Shown piece after piece: positions 53,301 through 63,674 of a stretch of DNA of 64,000 nt. The notes beneath the pieces are model-generated. The model saw only the letters and a program-made list of their open reading frames with translations. It was not told the origin of the DNA and ran no database searches. Where the stretch lies: the NCBI RefSeq assembly GCF_014805625.2, contig NW_023998416.1:16388401-16452400 (forward strand). Direction: 5' to 3'. This DNA comes from Glossina fuscipes (lineage: Eukaryota > Arthropoda > Insecta > Diptera > Glossinidae). The position numbers and the translations under genes were made by a program. Each line of letters begins with the position of its first letter. Position 1 is the first letter of the stretch.

Positions 53301-55102
53301 AGATGGGAATTGCGGTGTATTCGTATTGTGCCCACGCCAATGTGTATTAAATATTAATTGCTTATTTTCATCTTCATTGTTGTAAAATCCATTTGCTATC
53401 TTATTTGTGTGTGCAGCAGACACAGAAACTAGTATGCGATGAAGCTCCTATATAAATCTACGCAAGATATTCGATTAATTAACGCTTACAAAGAGAGTCG
53501 TACAAATGTTATTTAACTTGGATGTCGTTGCAATTTGTGATTTCTCAATTCATTTCTAATGAAGATGTTTATCCCGCCACTACTGACTATTAATAAAGTA
53601 TTATAGAAATTGTACGGCTGGGTGTCTGCGAAAACTTTTTGTAGCAGAATAGACTGATGCAGCGCATCAGAAGATGGAGTAGGCGTACTTTGCGTTGTAA
53701 CGAATAAGTGCATACGGATTCCTGAAGACATTTACAATTGTAATCTGTAAGACTTTATTTATCTCTACACAAATTGTCACAGAGAGCTCTCCCACGGCTT
53801 ATTTCTTACACTTCTCCCTCGACACTAATTCAGGGAGTGGAAAAGTTTCGAAATCAACGAAATTTAAAGACGTGAGGTGTTCGTCGGGAAGTCGGGTGCG
53901 ACTTTGTTTGGCTAACATTTTGCAAACATGAATAGTTAGATTGAATCGGATTTGATTTAAATGTTCCTGTATTTTTAAGCAAATGCTACAGCTTTATAGG
54001 AGATCAATTAGTAAAACACTTATTGCATTATCGTCTCCCGTCATATGTTATTCTAAGGAGTTGTGAGTCGATAAGTTTCTACGGTTGGCAGAGTCAAAAA
54101 GTTTTAAAGTTCTTCTTATGAAAGTGTCTAGAGAGAAGGCCTGAAGCAGAAGATTAAAATGTGTGCGCGTGTGAGGATAAAACCCAAATCGACAACGACA
54201 ACAATGCAATAATAAAAAACAAGTAAAAATTCTTTATATGAGAGGGTGTTCAAAAATCTTCTCAGCCGTTCCGAAGTTTTCATACCACTTTAGAATGCCG
54301 TAATACTACTAATTGGTCACTTTTTCCGATAAATTTTGAAAATAACAGCTTTTTCCATATAACAATTTTTCAGAATAGGGCGTTATATAGGGAGTGATGG
54401 GAAAAGTGAACCGGTCCGAACCATATTCGACAGCGTACGTCGATAGGTTAAAATGCGTCACTGTACCAAATTTCATCAAAATATCTAAAAAAATGCAACT
54501 TATAGCTTGAATACAATCTTACATGGACGGACATCAGGTGGACAGATGGAGAAGCAGGCTCAGAGCAATTCATATAAAAAAAAAGATGGGTCTATCTTAA
54601 AGCTTTCTACATGTTATACACGTCCGCATTAACCAAATAGACTCTACCCTGTATAACATAAGTGGTGTAGGGTATAAAAGTGATCACCATTCATTTCATT
54701 TTATTCTCATATTTCATAAAGAAATTAAATCAAATTGAAATACGAACACCGCCAGCCTGTACGAGCGAATTAATAGCTAAGTACATATTAAACATATTCC
54801 TATTTCAGTATGAACTATGTTAGCGTTCTCTGCAGCAAGCAACTCAAGTGTATATCTTTTTGCACGGATAAAGTGCTTCTTATTTCCATTGAGACCACGA
54901 TCCAAATCAAAGATTAGCCCAATGTTTTGTTTGTTTAAATAAATTATGCAAATTTTCAAATTATCCTACTTAGACTATTCTAACCAGGCGAGCTTCTGTC
55001 AAAACACCCCCTTTCGGGGTGTTCAGGGATTGAAATGGGAAAAACTAACAAACCTACGCGTAGTGGTTGCAATCAACATTCATTGAACTAATATATATAA
55101 CT

Positions 55103-55134
<32 letters not shown>

Positions 55135-57420
55135 TGTATAATAACATATAAACATATATATTTATGTATATATGGTTTTTTCGAAGCTTTGTTTTTTTTT
55201 TAGACGATTGACGACAATCTTGCATAGGTTTGTCACCCACATAATATCAGCGCACATGTGGCAATATTTCTTTTCCCTGTGAACTGTTGGAAGTTGTGTT
55301 ATAAATTTTAGTCATTTTCTTATTCTTTTTTTCAGTTTCTTGCTTTGATTTGTGTGCATTAGACGCGAAAAAAGAAAGCAACTTAGCACAAATCTTCGAA
55401 CGAATGCATGCATGCATGTGTAAATTTTGTTTTATCTTTTCTCAATCGTAATGATGTTACCATGTTACCGTAATTTGTTAGTATATAAATTTTATTTATA
55501 CATATAGACTTCACAAGTATAAGATAAGTCGATTTTCTTTGCCAAGTCGTTTGTAAATTATTGAAAATCACGTCAGGGGCGAGCAAATATTTTTAAGGCT
55601 AAAATTATAAGCTGAGGGTGAGTTCGCATAAATAACATTTGGTTTTGCGTAAGCCTTTGATTAGATATATTTTAGTGTTACGCTTAAGTATTCATTAAAT
55701 TGCGTTACGACGTGAAAACGTATCTCTTGAACATGTGTATGTTGAAAGTGGCCTTAACTTCATCGATTTGGAACCTTAAGATTATGGACACTTTACGCGT
55801 AGAATTTAATGCTGATCAAGAATATGTACACTTTATAAGGTTTTTGTATATTCATCCATGAATATTGCGGAACTGAAGTAACAGAAATTTGGTTTACTTC
55901 GAACGACTTAGAGCATCTTCGACTTCTGTGTTAAATATATAACAAATAGCAAGCAAAGTATGCAAGGAAAGGTAAGATACTGCTAAGAAAGTAGGTCGAC
56001 CAAACCGAACTAATTGCACTGAGTGGCTGATTAAACGATGTTTCCGTTTGATTGCTTTTTTCTTTTAATGTTTACTCCAAACATAATATTTTTAGAGCGA
56101 TTGTGAGTAGCCTGAGAATGCCCAGCATCTGATTTGAGCGCAATCAAGGAGATAGATAAACGCATAGTTTTGTGAAATGTACGTCCATCAGGCCAATTGA
56201 AAATATGCGCACTTTATAAAGCCTGGCTGTTAAGCTGGAGTTAAGTTTGTGCAAGTGCGGTATTTGTGGGAATAATATTTCTTGTCTATTATATGCATCT
56301 CTCTCCCTCTCTGAATTATCCTTTTATTTGATTCCAATCTAATTAGCCTATAAACAATAATATACCGGATATATGGATATGTAAATGAAATGTAAAATTA
56401 ACGATTTTATAAAATCGTTATGGATTTTGATTTTTTTCTATTTCTTGTATAGGCAACGGGCAATAGGACATGTGCAAAACGTGAAGAGGTATTTTTGTGG
56501 ACCAGTTGTATTTGCCTTTATATAGATGCCCACACGCGCGTATATAGCTTTCTATATACATAGCTATTGGGTGTGTATGGGTGTGTGTGTGTGTGTGTGT
56601 GTAATAAACAAGAAGGAAAAACAATGATTAAGAATGGGCAACGCACTGTATATCCATGTTTACGTATACGTTAACCAAACGACTTGCTTTTGCGGTAATC
56701 ACATTTAGAGAAATATGTTAAGCACTGCTAAATATCAAGCACTTTGTTCACTTTTATTAATTAGAGTTGTTGGTAAAACTTTTACTTAAATTTTTAAATG
56801 AAAATTTTTAGTATTAATTCACTTACCGATACGATCGAATAATTCACCACCGGCTGCATATTCCAGGAATATATATTCAATGTGTCCACTTGAACGATTA
56901 CCGTAAAATCGGAGAATGTGTTGGTCCTGTAACATTCTTTGTATGCATATTTCTTTACGAACGGATAATACAGCATCCGAATGCTTTTTTAAATCGACCA
57001 TTTTCATAGCAACAGCTTCACCGGTTTGACGGTTAATCAACAATTTTACTCTGTTAGTATATAGAAAATACAATAGAATAATTTTATATATATATATATA
57101 TGTATATATATATTTATATAGGTACATATAGAAAGGAATATACATTTAAAAAATTTTTGAAACGAAGAGAAGGCATGTTTTTAGTTTCTCTGATAAAAGA
57201 GAAAAACTACCATTAAGAACTATCCACCACCACTATTGTATGTATTGTATGTATACCGCATATAACGTATATGAGTTGTATACGCGTTAAGGATACACAC
57301 AATAATACTACTTTATCTAATGCTTAAACACGGAAGAAGAGAACGAGAGAGGGAGAGCAAACGAAAGGAAAGAAACTTATGCACTTATAATATTCCTTTT
57401 ATATATTTATGCATACATAT

Positions 57421-57458
<38 letters not shown>

Positions 57459-60400
57459 GCCTACATTTCTGTGTCCTTTTTTCGACTTTCAGGTTTCACT
57501 ACTTGATTTGATTCTTTCTAAAAAAAAAAAAAAAAAAACAGTTTTCATTATTTAAGGTACAAACTTGTTTGTGTACTAATATTATACGTGTAGTATACCA
57601 TGTTGCATATATTCAGCAAATAATTTTCTCTTTTACCCTTAGGCATGCGCCTGACGATGTAGTGTCTTCATTGTATGATTATACGAGTATTGTAGGTAAA
57701 TGTTTACATAAGCATCTAAGGTATACATAACGTGGTAATAGTAGGAAAATGTGTAGATATTTCTTTCTGCTTTCTTTAAAATGCCGGAAGGAAGTGTTTG
57801 AAAGATTTCCGGTTTATTGGCTCATTTCTCGGTTTTTCTTTTTCAAAAGCGTGAGCGTGACATCTCCATATAGGCAGCTACCTGTGTGCATCACACATGG
57901 ACTTGGACTGCAAGTACAATCTAAAATGTAATTTACTTCGCTTTAAAGTATCCACCAAAGAAACTTGATTATCACAAACGATAGTACACTGCAAGCAACA
58001 ATTTCTCTTTTTTTTTTTTCTTCTTCTTTGGTTTTAAAACCAACTGCAAGACTACACTTTAGTAGTAACTAAGTTTGTATTCAGAAAAGTTAACATGATA
58101 TGTCCTTTCTAAATTTTCCTTTATGAAATAATTATTCATTCATAGCACCATTTTAAAGATTTTAATTAATTTAAATTTAAAATGTTCTTAACATCCATAT
58201 AATTACTCTCAGTGTAACCCATAAAATTGGAACCAAACAGTAATTAATTGTCAAGGTTTATATGATATCTCTTTTTCAAGAAACTACCCACTATACAAGA
58301 AGGAGGATACATTCATTTTGACCAAACCTTTGCAATGCAGAGAAGAAGGCCTTAGAAAATCCATAATATGTAAAATGCATCATAAGCATATCCGTCTGTT
58401 TGTCCATCTACTTGTATAAATTTACATATTTTAAATTTTGCACTTTGCAATTTCGTTTTCAATGCAACGATTCTTTAAAATAAGGCATTATAAGGGAGAT
58501 TGTTGAAAAAGTGGTCGGATATTAAACCGTTTTCAATAGGATTTGTCTTTGGGCAAAATGATGTCAGTTCAGTGTGTATATACCCTTGTAATCCGCCTAA
58601 TAAACATTCTCCTGCTCGCACATATAAAATGAAGACATCGTCCTCAAGTTTGGCGCAAACATTGGAAGTACTTGCAAGCAAGATGGTATTGAAAGTGGGA
58701 AAACTCGGTCGAAGGACATGCGCTCAGTACAGTGCCAGCGGACCCTCTCTTCGAAAGAAAACGAATGGCCCTTGCTTGCTCGAGTTTTCTTTTATGCCGC
58801 GAATGCCTTTCGCGAAATTCGAATTTGAGCTTTGAGAAAAGCAAATCGTCAACACACTTCCGCACAAGAACGAGGACATCGTGTTTCTCTGGATGAACAC
58901 GTGTCGCAATACATTTCAAGCTCAAAACGTCAACTAAACTTTCTCTTTCCGATTCATGGTTTGGCATTGAAATTCAAAGTCACTTCCTTCTCGTCTAAAT
59001 GACGATTTTCCGATTTGAGTCGGATTTTATCGATAATTTCCTTACCAGATATAAAGGTTTCGGCAAAGCAAAACGAAGCTGGCTTTCAGCTATTCCAACG
59101 TTTGCTTTTGGTACTTAGTTTGTCCTAGACATACATCACGCTTACGTAAGAAACGCAGATGTCGTTCAAGCTTATGAGCAAGTAACTCAACTTGCAATTA
59201 CAATGCAGATCCTAAAGCAAGTTCTAAATTTTAATGTTAGCAAAAACTGACATAAACTGAAACTGGCATAAGCAAATAGAAAGTTATTTTCTCTTAGTGT
59301 ATTTGTTCGAAAGTCGAAAGCCCCGTTGTCTATATGCTGTGCAATGGCAAAATCCAGAACTCATTTTGAGATCTTAATAAATTATTTTTCTGAAATTAAG
59401 GACGACATCCACTAAAAGTTTTTAACAGATTTTTATACTCCACACCCCTCCTTGTGGCGCAAGGATATATTAAGTTTGTGCGCATCTATGCAGAAGAACT
59501 TGAGATAGACTCACCCTGCACCCTACTTGTAGTACAAAGATGCAGTAAGTTTGTGCGGATCTATGCAACACCCAAAAGAGCTTGAGACAGACCGACCCAT
59601 CTTTTGTTATACCGACAGATTCACAATCAGTTTCTGCATCAATTTCAGTTTATTTGCTCGTTTGCTGTTCTTGTGCTTGATGAAATTTGATACACCAACG
59701 TGGTTGGTCACGGCTAAGCTTGTCTGTCTGTCTGTCCGTCTGCATTGTTTTCTTGCGTTCAACCTACAGGTCACAATTTTTGAGATATTTTGATGAAGTT
59801 AGGTACAACGACATGTCTTGGCCCAACGGTGAACGTTATTAAAAACAGTTCGGATCGAAAAACTTTTTCAACCATTCCCCATATAAAACCTTATTTCAGA
59901 AAATCATTACACGGCTGACTGTGTCAAACGAAATGCTGTAAGGCATTTAATGGTTGGCCGCGTCCCACTATAATGTTTTATATCTATATTTTTTTTTTGA
60001 AACATATTCAAGCTTGATTCCCAAGAAGAGCACATGAAAAGGTGGAAATAATTCGATCCATATTGTCCAGATAATAAATAAAACAAAAAGTTTGCGACTT
60101 CATTTTTTCAAGATTTTAAAAAAGCAGCTAACAATTCAATATATTATAATACAACCCTTAATAATCTTGTGAGAACTCATTAATGGAATTCAAAATAACA
60201 GAAAGAGAGAATAAATTTGAAGATGAACAGAATGATATCAATTTCATCATAAGCGAAGGTAACAAGAAGGTTAATAACGGGGGTGAACAAGTGCGCTGAA
60301 AAGATCGAAATAAAGGTGTAGAAGGTGTAGAGGTTCATCAAATATCGATAAATAGTAAAATATGCATGAAACGATCTAAAACGCAATTTGAAAGTGACAA

Positions 60401-63373
60401 GTGGCTTTAATGGGTATTATTCAACCGGAGGGAAGAAAAGCAAAAAAAAAACTAAAATAAAATAAAACGGGAGGAAAAGTCGAAAATTCGCAAACGTCTT
60501 TCTTCAATAATTTCGTTTGGAATTGATTACACTCTAGGATGCAGCGTACGAGACGACAGGTTAGGAGTTGGATATCCGGTATTTTTGAACCTGTAGAGTG
60601 TGGGATTATTTGAGCACATCTCTTGTACATATATACATACTTAAGAGAAAATTTAATTTAACAAATTTAATCTAAGAGAATTAAAGACGTGACGTAGAGT
60701 AGAGATAAAGTCTCTGTGCCAATTTGACACACGCGCTATATATATTTTGCATCCATCTCTCTTCTAGTTAAACCTTAATGATTCTGTATACAAATAAGTG
60801 AAAAATAAAAAAGGAATGAACCTTAATGCTTCTTGTTAGCACTTGTCATAAACACTCAGTGGTTTAGTCTACACTATAAGATGGCACTATCCAAATAACA
60901 TAGGCACGTTGATATACTACACTAGGAGCAGCAGCATTCGCAGAGGATACACGCAATGTTCTCAACATTTATATGATTTTGTTCAGAAATGAGTGAAAGA
61001 GAATTGAAGATTTCATTCAATGATAAATTAAATTGACCTGTAACTCGATTTTATTGATACGAATATTGACAAATAAACGCCTACCTGTCATATGGGGGCC
61101 AATTAACCTAGAAAGTTGCAAAACATCGATAAACATCGTCATTCGGCAAGATATTGTTATGGTATTCATTCGGAAGTTGTTAAGTAGAGTCAGTTTAGAA
61201 TTATTGGAATTTAAATTGATATGAGGGCACTTGATAGATAATTCGAAATAATAACTAGTTGAATTCGAAACTAACATTTTTATTTGATCGATCACTCGGA
61301 GGTTGTTTGCTATATGCGTGACATGATGGTGAATAGAAAGAACTGAAGAGAGGGGAAGAGATAAGGGTGTGACAGTAACAAACCTACTAGGTGCGTACCC
61401 ATCGCATCGGTAGGTGCGTTATGCCATTACTCACTAAGCACTCAGTATAGGCTAGGACCAAAGTAAACTTTACCGAACTGAGATTTGAGTTCGCGAGTTC
61501 TTTGGACAATTTTCAAGCGAAATATTTCTTTAAGGAACAAAACTTTTTAAAATAAAAGTTTCGCAAACGAAAAGCTCCTCCCGATGCACACCCATATTTA
61601 AGTTAAATTTTCCGGAAATCGTTACCTTCTTGTTATAGGCGGTACGCTAAAAAAAAGTTCGTCTTATGTTTATAGAAAGTCGTATATTAATATTTTGAAT
61701 TTTTCTACACAAATTTCAAAAAATGTCCACAATGCTAATGCACATAAAGTAATTTTACCGCTTAAATGCAGTCTTTTTTTCTACTTTTTATTATTGTGTT
61801 GAACACTTGACAGCGGTGTCCAAAGAGTTTTATGGCAGGTCCAACACTTTATGCGACTTAAAAATACGATTTTTCAAAAATACCATCTAAAATTTTAATG
61901 GCGTCCGTCGCATCATTGACCTTTATTAAAAAACGTTTTCTAGTAAAACATGCACGATTTTTTTTTGGTTGCTTAGTAAAAAGGTTTTTGGCCCAATTTT
62001 GCTGAAATCTTGCCAATTTTTATTTATACCCTATACAACTTGTGACACAGAATTATATTAAATGTATACGAATGTATACAACGACGTAAAGGACTTGAGA
62101 TGGAGCCACCTTTTATTTACCGGAAAACTTCTAAATCGATTGCAGCTAATGAAAGTTTGTTGAAATTTGATACACCAACGTTGTTCGATCCAAAGACGAA
62201 CTCTATTGAAAATGATTTAGATCGAACCACCTTTTCGCGCTCTTCCGCTATGACTTTTGTCGAAAGGTCATTATATGAACAACTGCATGAAGCGAGACGG
62301 TGTAGCGTATTTAATAGTGAGCTGTAGTGTTTTTACTTGTTTTAAATCAATATCTTTAAAAAAACTTACATCGAAGAACTTTAAGGTCAATCAGTGGGAA
62401 TTGAGGTATGTTAATAGTACGGCCTAGGTGATGCTATAAAAAAAATCTATATTTCCCCAACCACGCGCGAGGCCATTTTTTTTTTTTTTAATGATTATTA
62501 GATAAAATTTTTAAGTATTCGAATAAATGCATGAAGAAATTTATTCTAATAAAGTAATTATTCTCTCGCGGATAAATTCGAGGAGATGACGCACAAAACT
62601 CGTTAAAAAACTTTAATGAAAGCAGAGAGCATAGCCTAATTGAGAGCATTTATTATTATCACTTCTTATGAAAATGGATGAACGAGAAATAAGAATATAC
62701 AAGTATGCATAAATTTGCAAGATAGTGATTAACGGAATCAAATGCTTTACTATAGGGTGAAATACATACGAACTTGATTATTGTGCTCGCTAAGATCGTG
62801 AAAACTGTCCCTTCGCTAATATAAAGCGTTTTAAACATTTCTAGTTCATGGCCGCCTATAGGGGCAACAAAACATCATTGCGAAATTACATTTTGCTTTA
62901 ACTTTTATGTATCATGCAATTATGTTGAATATATCGTGCAACTTAAAGGTTAAATATCAAAGCAAGCGGAATGTTTTGGCCTAAAACTTTCTCGTTTGCA
63001 TTTACGATCGACCACACAAAGCAATGGAAAGATTTTTTTATGTACGAATATGTAACTGTTGGTTTTCAATTTTTTTTTTTTTGCTCTTTTTCAGCTAAAA
63101 AAAAATATAATAAGTAATTTTTTATAATGATTGCAATCAAAATATGTTTGCTTTTTTTACTTACTCCCCATAAGCACCTTCGCCTAATGTTTGAGCCAAA
63201 GTCCAACCTTCAACAAATTCACGATTATTATTATTGTTACCGTTGCTATTGCCTGACATTGTTGCAATTATAGAGGCACTCTTATCATCATCAGTAGAGT
63301 TATTTTCGTTGCCAGCCGAGTTTTTGCCAGCTTCGTCAACATCTGTTGTTGGTGCCAATATTTTGGCGGACAT
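28721..63373 (-). CDS. grp: Grapes / Chk1 checkpoint serine-threonine kinase, 6 coding exons
   Basis: Drosophila grapes homologue: nuclear kinase activated by ATR (mei-41) that inhibits Cdc25 and slows the late syncytial embryonic cycles. Exons on the minus strand: 63373-63165, 57050-56827, 37799-37622, 36418-36276, 32010-31801, 29356-28721. Joins 1-5 keep frame; the last needs a one-base correction (see exon 6). Corrected length is about 532 residues, against about 512 in Drosophila. Kinase landmarks: Gly loop GEGAYGE (64-70), Lys 86 in [11 protein letters not shown] at 176-178, DFG at 196-198, and the activation segment [13 protein letters not shown]. The C-terminal KA1-like regulatory region ([10 protein letters not shown]...[17 protein letters not shown]) is in exon 6, with SQ sites (CSQP, FSQP, ASQN) like those phosphorylated by ATR. 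Introns of 6.1, 19.0, 1.2, 4.3 and 2.4 kb hold most of the repeats in the window. Start 63373 is inferred; a second in-frame Met (MSGNSNG) at about residue 39 is possible. Confidence 0.95.
29636..29697. repeat. (ACA)n microsatellite plus (TGTATAA)n
   Basis: About ten ACA units with one interruption, then three heptamer units of tgtataa. Confidence 0.9.
30101..30420 (+). repeat. Dispersed repeat A, forward copy
   Basis: Starts tatcctacaccataggtgt, then gtgcgcatgtttgcgacac, and ends after the gctttattttgaaaagtcg core. Same order of motifs as the other forward copies. Confidence 0.7.
30481..30783. mobile_element. pogo/Tigger-like MITE, about 300 bp
   Basis: Begins TACAGTAAAAGCATCTTATTC, with repeated ATTCGCGG motifs near both ends. 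The far end read on the minus strand starts TACGATTGAAGCTCTTTACTC, a diverged inverted repeat of the first. TA dinucleotides sit at both ends, as expected for a Tc1/mariner/pogo target site. No coding capacity. Confidence 0.6.
31801..32010 (-). CDS. grp: grp exon 5 (end of kinase domain)
   Basis: Reads [17 protein letters not shown], then [16 protein letters not shown] and [12 protein letters not shown]. Acceptor ttacag, donor gtaagt. Ends in phase 1. Confidence 0.93.
32938..33185 (-). repeat. Dispersed repeat A, reverse copy
   Basis: Contains gatccgaaccattct, acaagtttagctcgattc and gatcggtataataaaag in the reverse-orientation order. Confidence 0.7.
33525..33910 (+). repeat. Dispersed repeat A, forward copy
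   Basis: Contains atgcaacgcccacag, accatttattatacc, gacaggtcgcaatttt and tcttattttgaaaagtcatt in forward order. Inverted relative to the copy at 32938-33185, 340 bp away. Confidence 0.75.
34865..35120 (+). repeat. Dispersed repeat C copy
   Basis: Carries ccttataaggtgtata...cttgatcggcat, a tctgtccgcc segment, and then the cgcacgaagattggt.ctgaaaatggg block shared with 44315, 47090 and 58600. Confidence 0.55.
35175..35640 (+). repeat. Dispersed repeat A, forward copy
   Basis: Runs from cttacaccataggcgg through ttgagatattttcat, attgaaaatgtttcggatcgg and attattttgacaagtcg. The most complete forward copy apart from 39650 and 59436. Confidence 0.75.
36276..36418 (-). CDS. grp: grp exon 4 (activation segment, APE motif)
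   Basis: Reads [20 protein letters not shown] and continues [20 protein letters not shown]. Acceptor ttttag, donor gtaagc. Too short to stand out as an open frame; found by homology and matching splice phases. Confidence 0.93.
37622..37799 (-). CDS. grp: grp exon 3 (catalytic loop and DFG)
   Basis: Carries [30 protein letters not shown] and [10 protein letters not shown]. Acceptor tttgcag, donor gtattt (weak). Phase 1 in, phase 2 out. Confidence 0.95.
38310..38330. repeat. (CT)n microsatellite
   Basis: About ten CT units. Confidence 0.9.
39650..40125 (+). repeat. Dispersed repeat A, forward copy
   Basis: Contains agtatgcaacacccag, cggtctgtccgtctta, ttgagatattttcatgaaa and tgttttattttgaaaagttg. 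Confidence 0.75.
41940..42105 (+). mobile_element. Possible tRNA-derived SINE
   Basis: The head region caatggccgactcga resembles a tRNA-Ser/Leu A box (tggccgagtgg). gtggtcaaatccc, 50 nt on, resembles the B box (ggttcaaatcc), with an anticodon-arm-like ctcgactagcaac between. About 60 nt of unrelated body follows, then an (ATA)n tail at 42070-42105. Pol III promoter boxes plus a simple-repeat tail are typical of SINEs. The match is degenerate and was judged by eye. Confidence 0.3.
42370..42575 (-). repeat. Dispersed repeat A, reverse copy
   Basis: Contains cggatcgaaccaatcattc, gaatcgatcggtataataaa and tatcctatactacaagtgg. Confidence 0.7.
43218..43800 (-). repeat. Dispersed repeat D/C-like segment
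   Basis: Starts with gcaagtaagaaattc...ttcggtcgggtccgaa and ends with ctgatcaagaatatata, ataaggtctct and agcagggtataatg. The first part recurs inverted at 47690-47745, and the second part matches repeat C read backwards. Confidence 0.5.
44315..44545 (+). repeat. Dispersed repeat C copy
   Basis: Shares gtctgtgtggtgcttcttgt, ttggcactctcc, gaagatatccacttc and gcagcgtaaactgaacg with the copy at 47180-47350. Confidence 0.7.
44635..44860 (-). repeat. Dispersed repeat A, reverse copy
   Basis: Contains gacggacagacaagcttaga, tcgattcgatttcgg and acaagtggtgttaagtata. Confidence 0.65.
44893..45040 (+). repeat. Local direct duplication, about 88-bp spacing
   Basis: taaaaagaaggccacaaact at 44895 and taaaaaggaggtcacaaact at 44983 head two similar blocks of about 55 bp. 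Confidence 0.6.
45060..45490 (+). pseudogene. Possible fragment of a translation GTPase (EF-2 / EFL1-like)
   Basis: One frame from about 45290 reads [13 protein letters not shown], then [11 protein letters not shown], then a stop after GWKSAS. The (I)W.FGP block followed by an N-x2-ILV pattern resembles the IWSFGP..GPNIL segment of EF-2-like proteins. Upstream, 45060-45200 has an open stretch ([25 protein letters not shown]). Several stops and a frame change separate the pieces, and no introns are evident. This is a tentative by-eye resemblance only. Confidence 0.2.
47090..47500 (+). repeat. Dispersed repeat C, longest copy
   Basis: Begins gagaccctataaattatata...cttgatcacc, then cctgtccgtttgtgtgtctg and the block shared with 44315-44545. 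A 105-codon open frame across it is incidental. Confidence 0.65.
47690..47745 (+). repeat. Dispersed repeat D end fragment
   Basis: gattcggccgcatatgactttcttactt is close to the inverse of 43218-43260. Confidence 0.5.
49880..50015. repeat. Short imperfect repeats (accgatc.agcacttgagtgta)
   Basis: taccgacccagcacttgagt at 49901 and tgccgatcgagcactcaagt at 49970, with a partial third unit at about 50000. Confidence 0.5.
51650..51950 (-). repeat. Dispersed repeat A, reverse copy
   Basis: Contains ataatgacttttcaaa, gttcgtccttcggcc, ttgtaccaagtttcatc and caatcgatcggtctaatata. Confidence 0.75.
52330..52540 (+). repeat. Dispersed repeat A, forward copy
   Basis: Contains caacctaaaggtcacaattt, tgtgatactttgatc and accttatttcgaatagtcg. 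Inverted relative to 51650-51950, 380 bp away. Confidence 0.65.
54245..54680 (-). repeat. Dispersed repeat A, long reverse copy
   Basis: Runs from aaaaatcttctcagccg through gaatagggcgttatatag, accaaatttcatcaaaatat and ataagtggtgtagggtataa, giving nearly the full reverse unit. Confidence 0.75.
55090..55175. repeat. (TA)n / TATG microsatellite
   Basis: TA-rich array with TGTA interruptions, directly visible. Confidence 0.9.
56571..56602. repeat. (GT)n microsatellite
   Basis: About 12 GT units after gggtgtgtat. Confidence 0.9.
56827..57050 (-). CDS. grp: grp exon 2 (catalytic Lys, N-lobe)
   Basis: Carries [20 protein letters not shown] through [17 protein letters not shown]. Acceptor aacag, donor gtaagtg. 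Starts in phase 2 and ends in phase 1, matching its neighbours. Confidence 0.95.
57416..57460. repeat. (TA)n microsatellite
   Basis: Near-pure TA run with one TGTA. Confidence 0.9.
58470..58590 (-). repeat. Dispersed repeat A, truncated reverse copy
   Basis: Contains aaataaggcattataaggga, gttgaaaaagtgg and ttttcaataggatttgtctt. Confidence 0.6.
58600..58745 (+). repeat. Dispersed repeat C copy, diverged
   Basis: gacatcgtcctcaagtttgg, gcaagatggtattgaaagtg and cggtcgaaggacatgcgct align with the repeat C core at 47220-47310. Confidence 0.45.
59436..60010 (+). repeat. Dispersed repeat A, forward copy with duplicated head
   Basis: The head segment (ta.taagtttgtgcg.atctatgca) occurs twice, at 59467 and 59547, before gcttgtctgtctgtctgtcc, acctacaggtcacaattttt and aaccttatttcagaaaatca. 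Confidence 0.75.
62030..62350 (+). repeat. Dispersed repeat A, forward copy
   Basis: Contains taccctatacaacttgtga, gatacaccaacgttgttcg, tattgaaaatgatttagatcg and aaaggtcattatatgaac. Confidence 0.7.
63165..63373 (-). CDS. grp: grp exon 1 (N-terminus and Gly-rich loop)
   Basis: Begins MSAKILAPT, followed by an Asn/Ser-rich low-complexity leader that is longer than in Drosophila, then [19 protein letters not shown] and the start of the next Glu codon. Donor gtaagta; ends in phase 2. Confidence 0.93.
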
Positions 63374-63531
63374 AGTGTAGATAAAAATAAGGCACAAGAC
63401 AACTTTCTTTCACTTTTCTCTATTTCGATAAGGGGCAATAATAACAACAATCTTATATGCCACGAAAATGAACTGAAAAATGATATCTGGTTTTATTTTT
63501 CTTTTTTATCCAATTTTAATTTTTCTTTTAG

Positions 63532-63674
63532 ATGATTTCGATGTCACTAATTTTTCAAATTTGGCTGCTGTACCGAGTAAGAAATGGCAAACAAATTCGA
63601 AACCGGTTTTACTATGTATACTGCTTGGCAAACGCTCAAAAGAGCTCAAAAGAGCGGCGTTAATGCTGTTGATG
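63532..63674 (+). other. Possible exon of an unknown plus-strand gene, upstream of grp
   Basis: A long pyrimidine tract ends in tttag at 63531. Within the segment an ATG at 63584 (context agaaATGg, with an in-frame stop just upstream) opens MANKFETGFTMYTAWQ...AVDG, which ends at a donor-like g/gtaaaa at 63675. Two other frames are also open over most of it, so coding status is uncertain. It would be transcribed away from grp, whose start lies 160 bp to the left. Protein not recognised. Confidence 0.3.

Larger units (their letters stand above)
37623..56826. other. Regions flanking grp exon 3, mainly intron 2 (37800-56826)
   Basis: Very large intron, 19 kb, filled with dispersed repeats A, C and D, microsatellites, a possible SINE and a possible pseudogene scrap. 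No independent gene could be supported inside it. Confidence 0.6.
57051..63164. other. grp intron 1
   Basis: 6.1 kb with three copies of dispersed repeat A, one of repeat C and TA arrays (57080-57120, 57416-57460). No gene supported. Confidence 0.6.

Noticed and set aside
56418..56624. Minus-strand frame with a His-Thr run
   Set aside because: Produced by the (GT)n microsatellite, not coding.
58500..58967. Overlapping 100-codon frames on both strands
   Set aside because: They lie on dispersed repeats A and C and share no protein-like feature that I can name.
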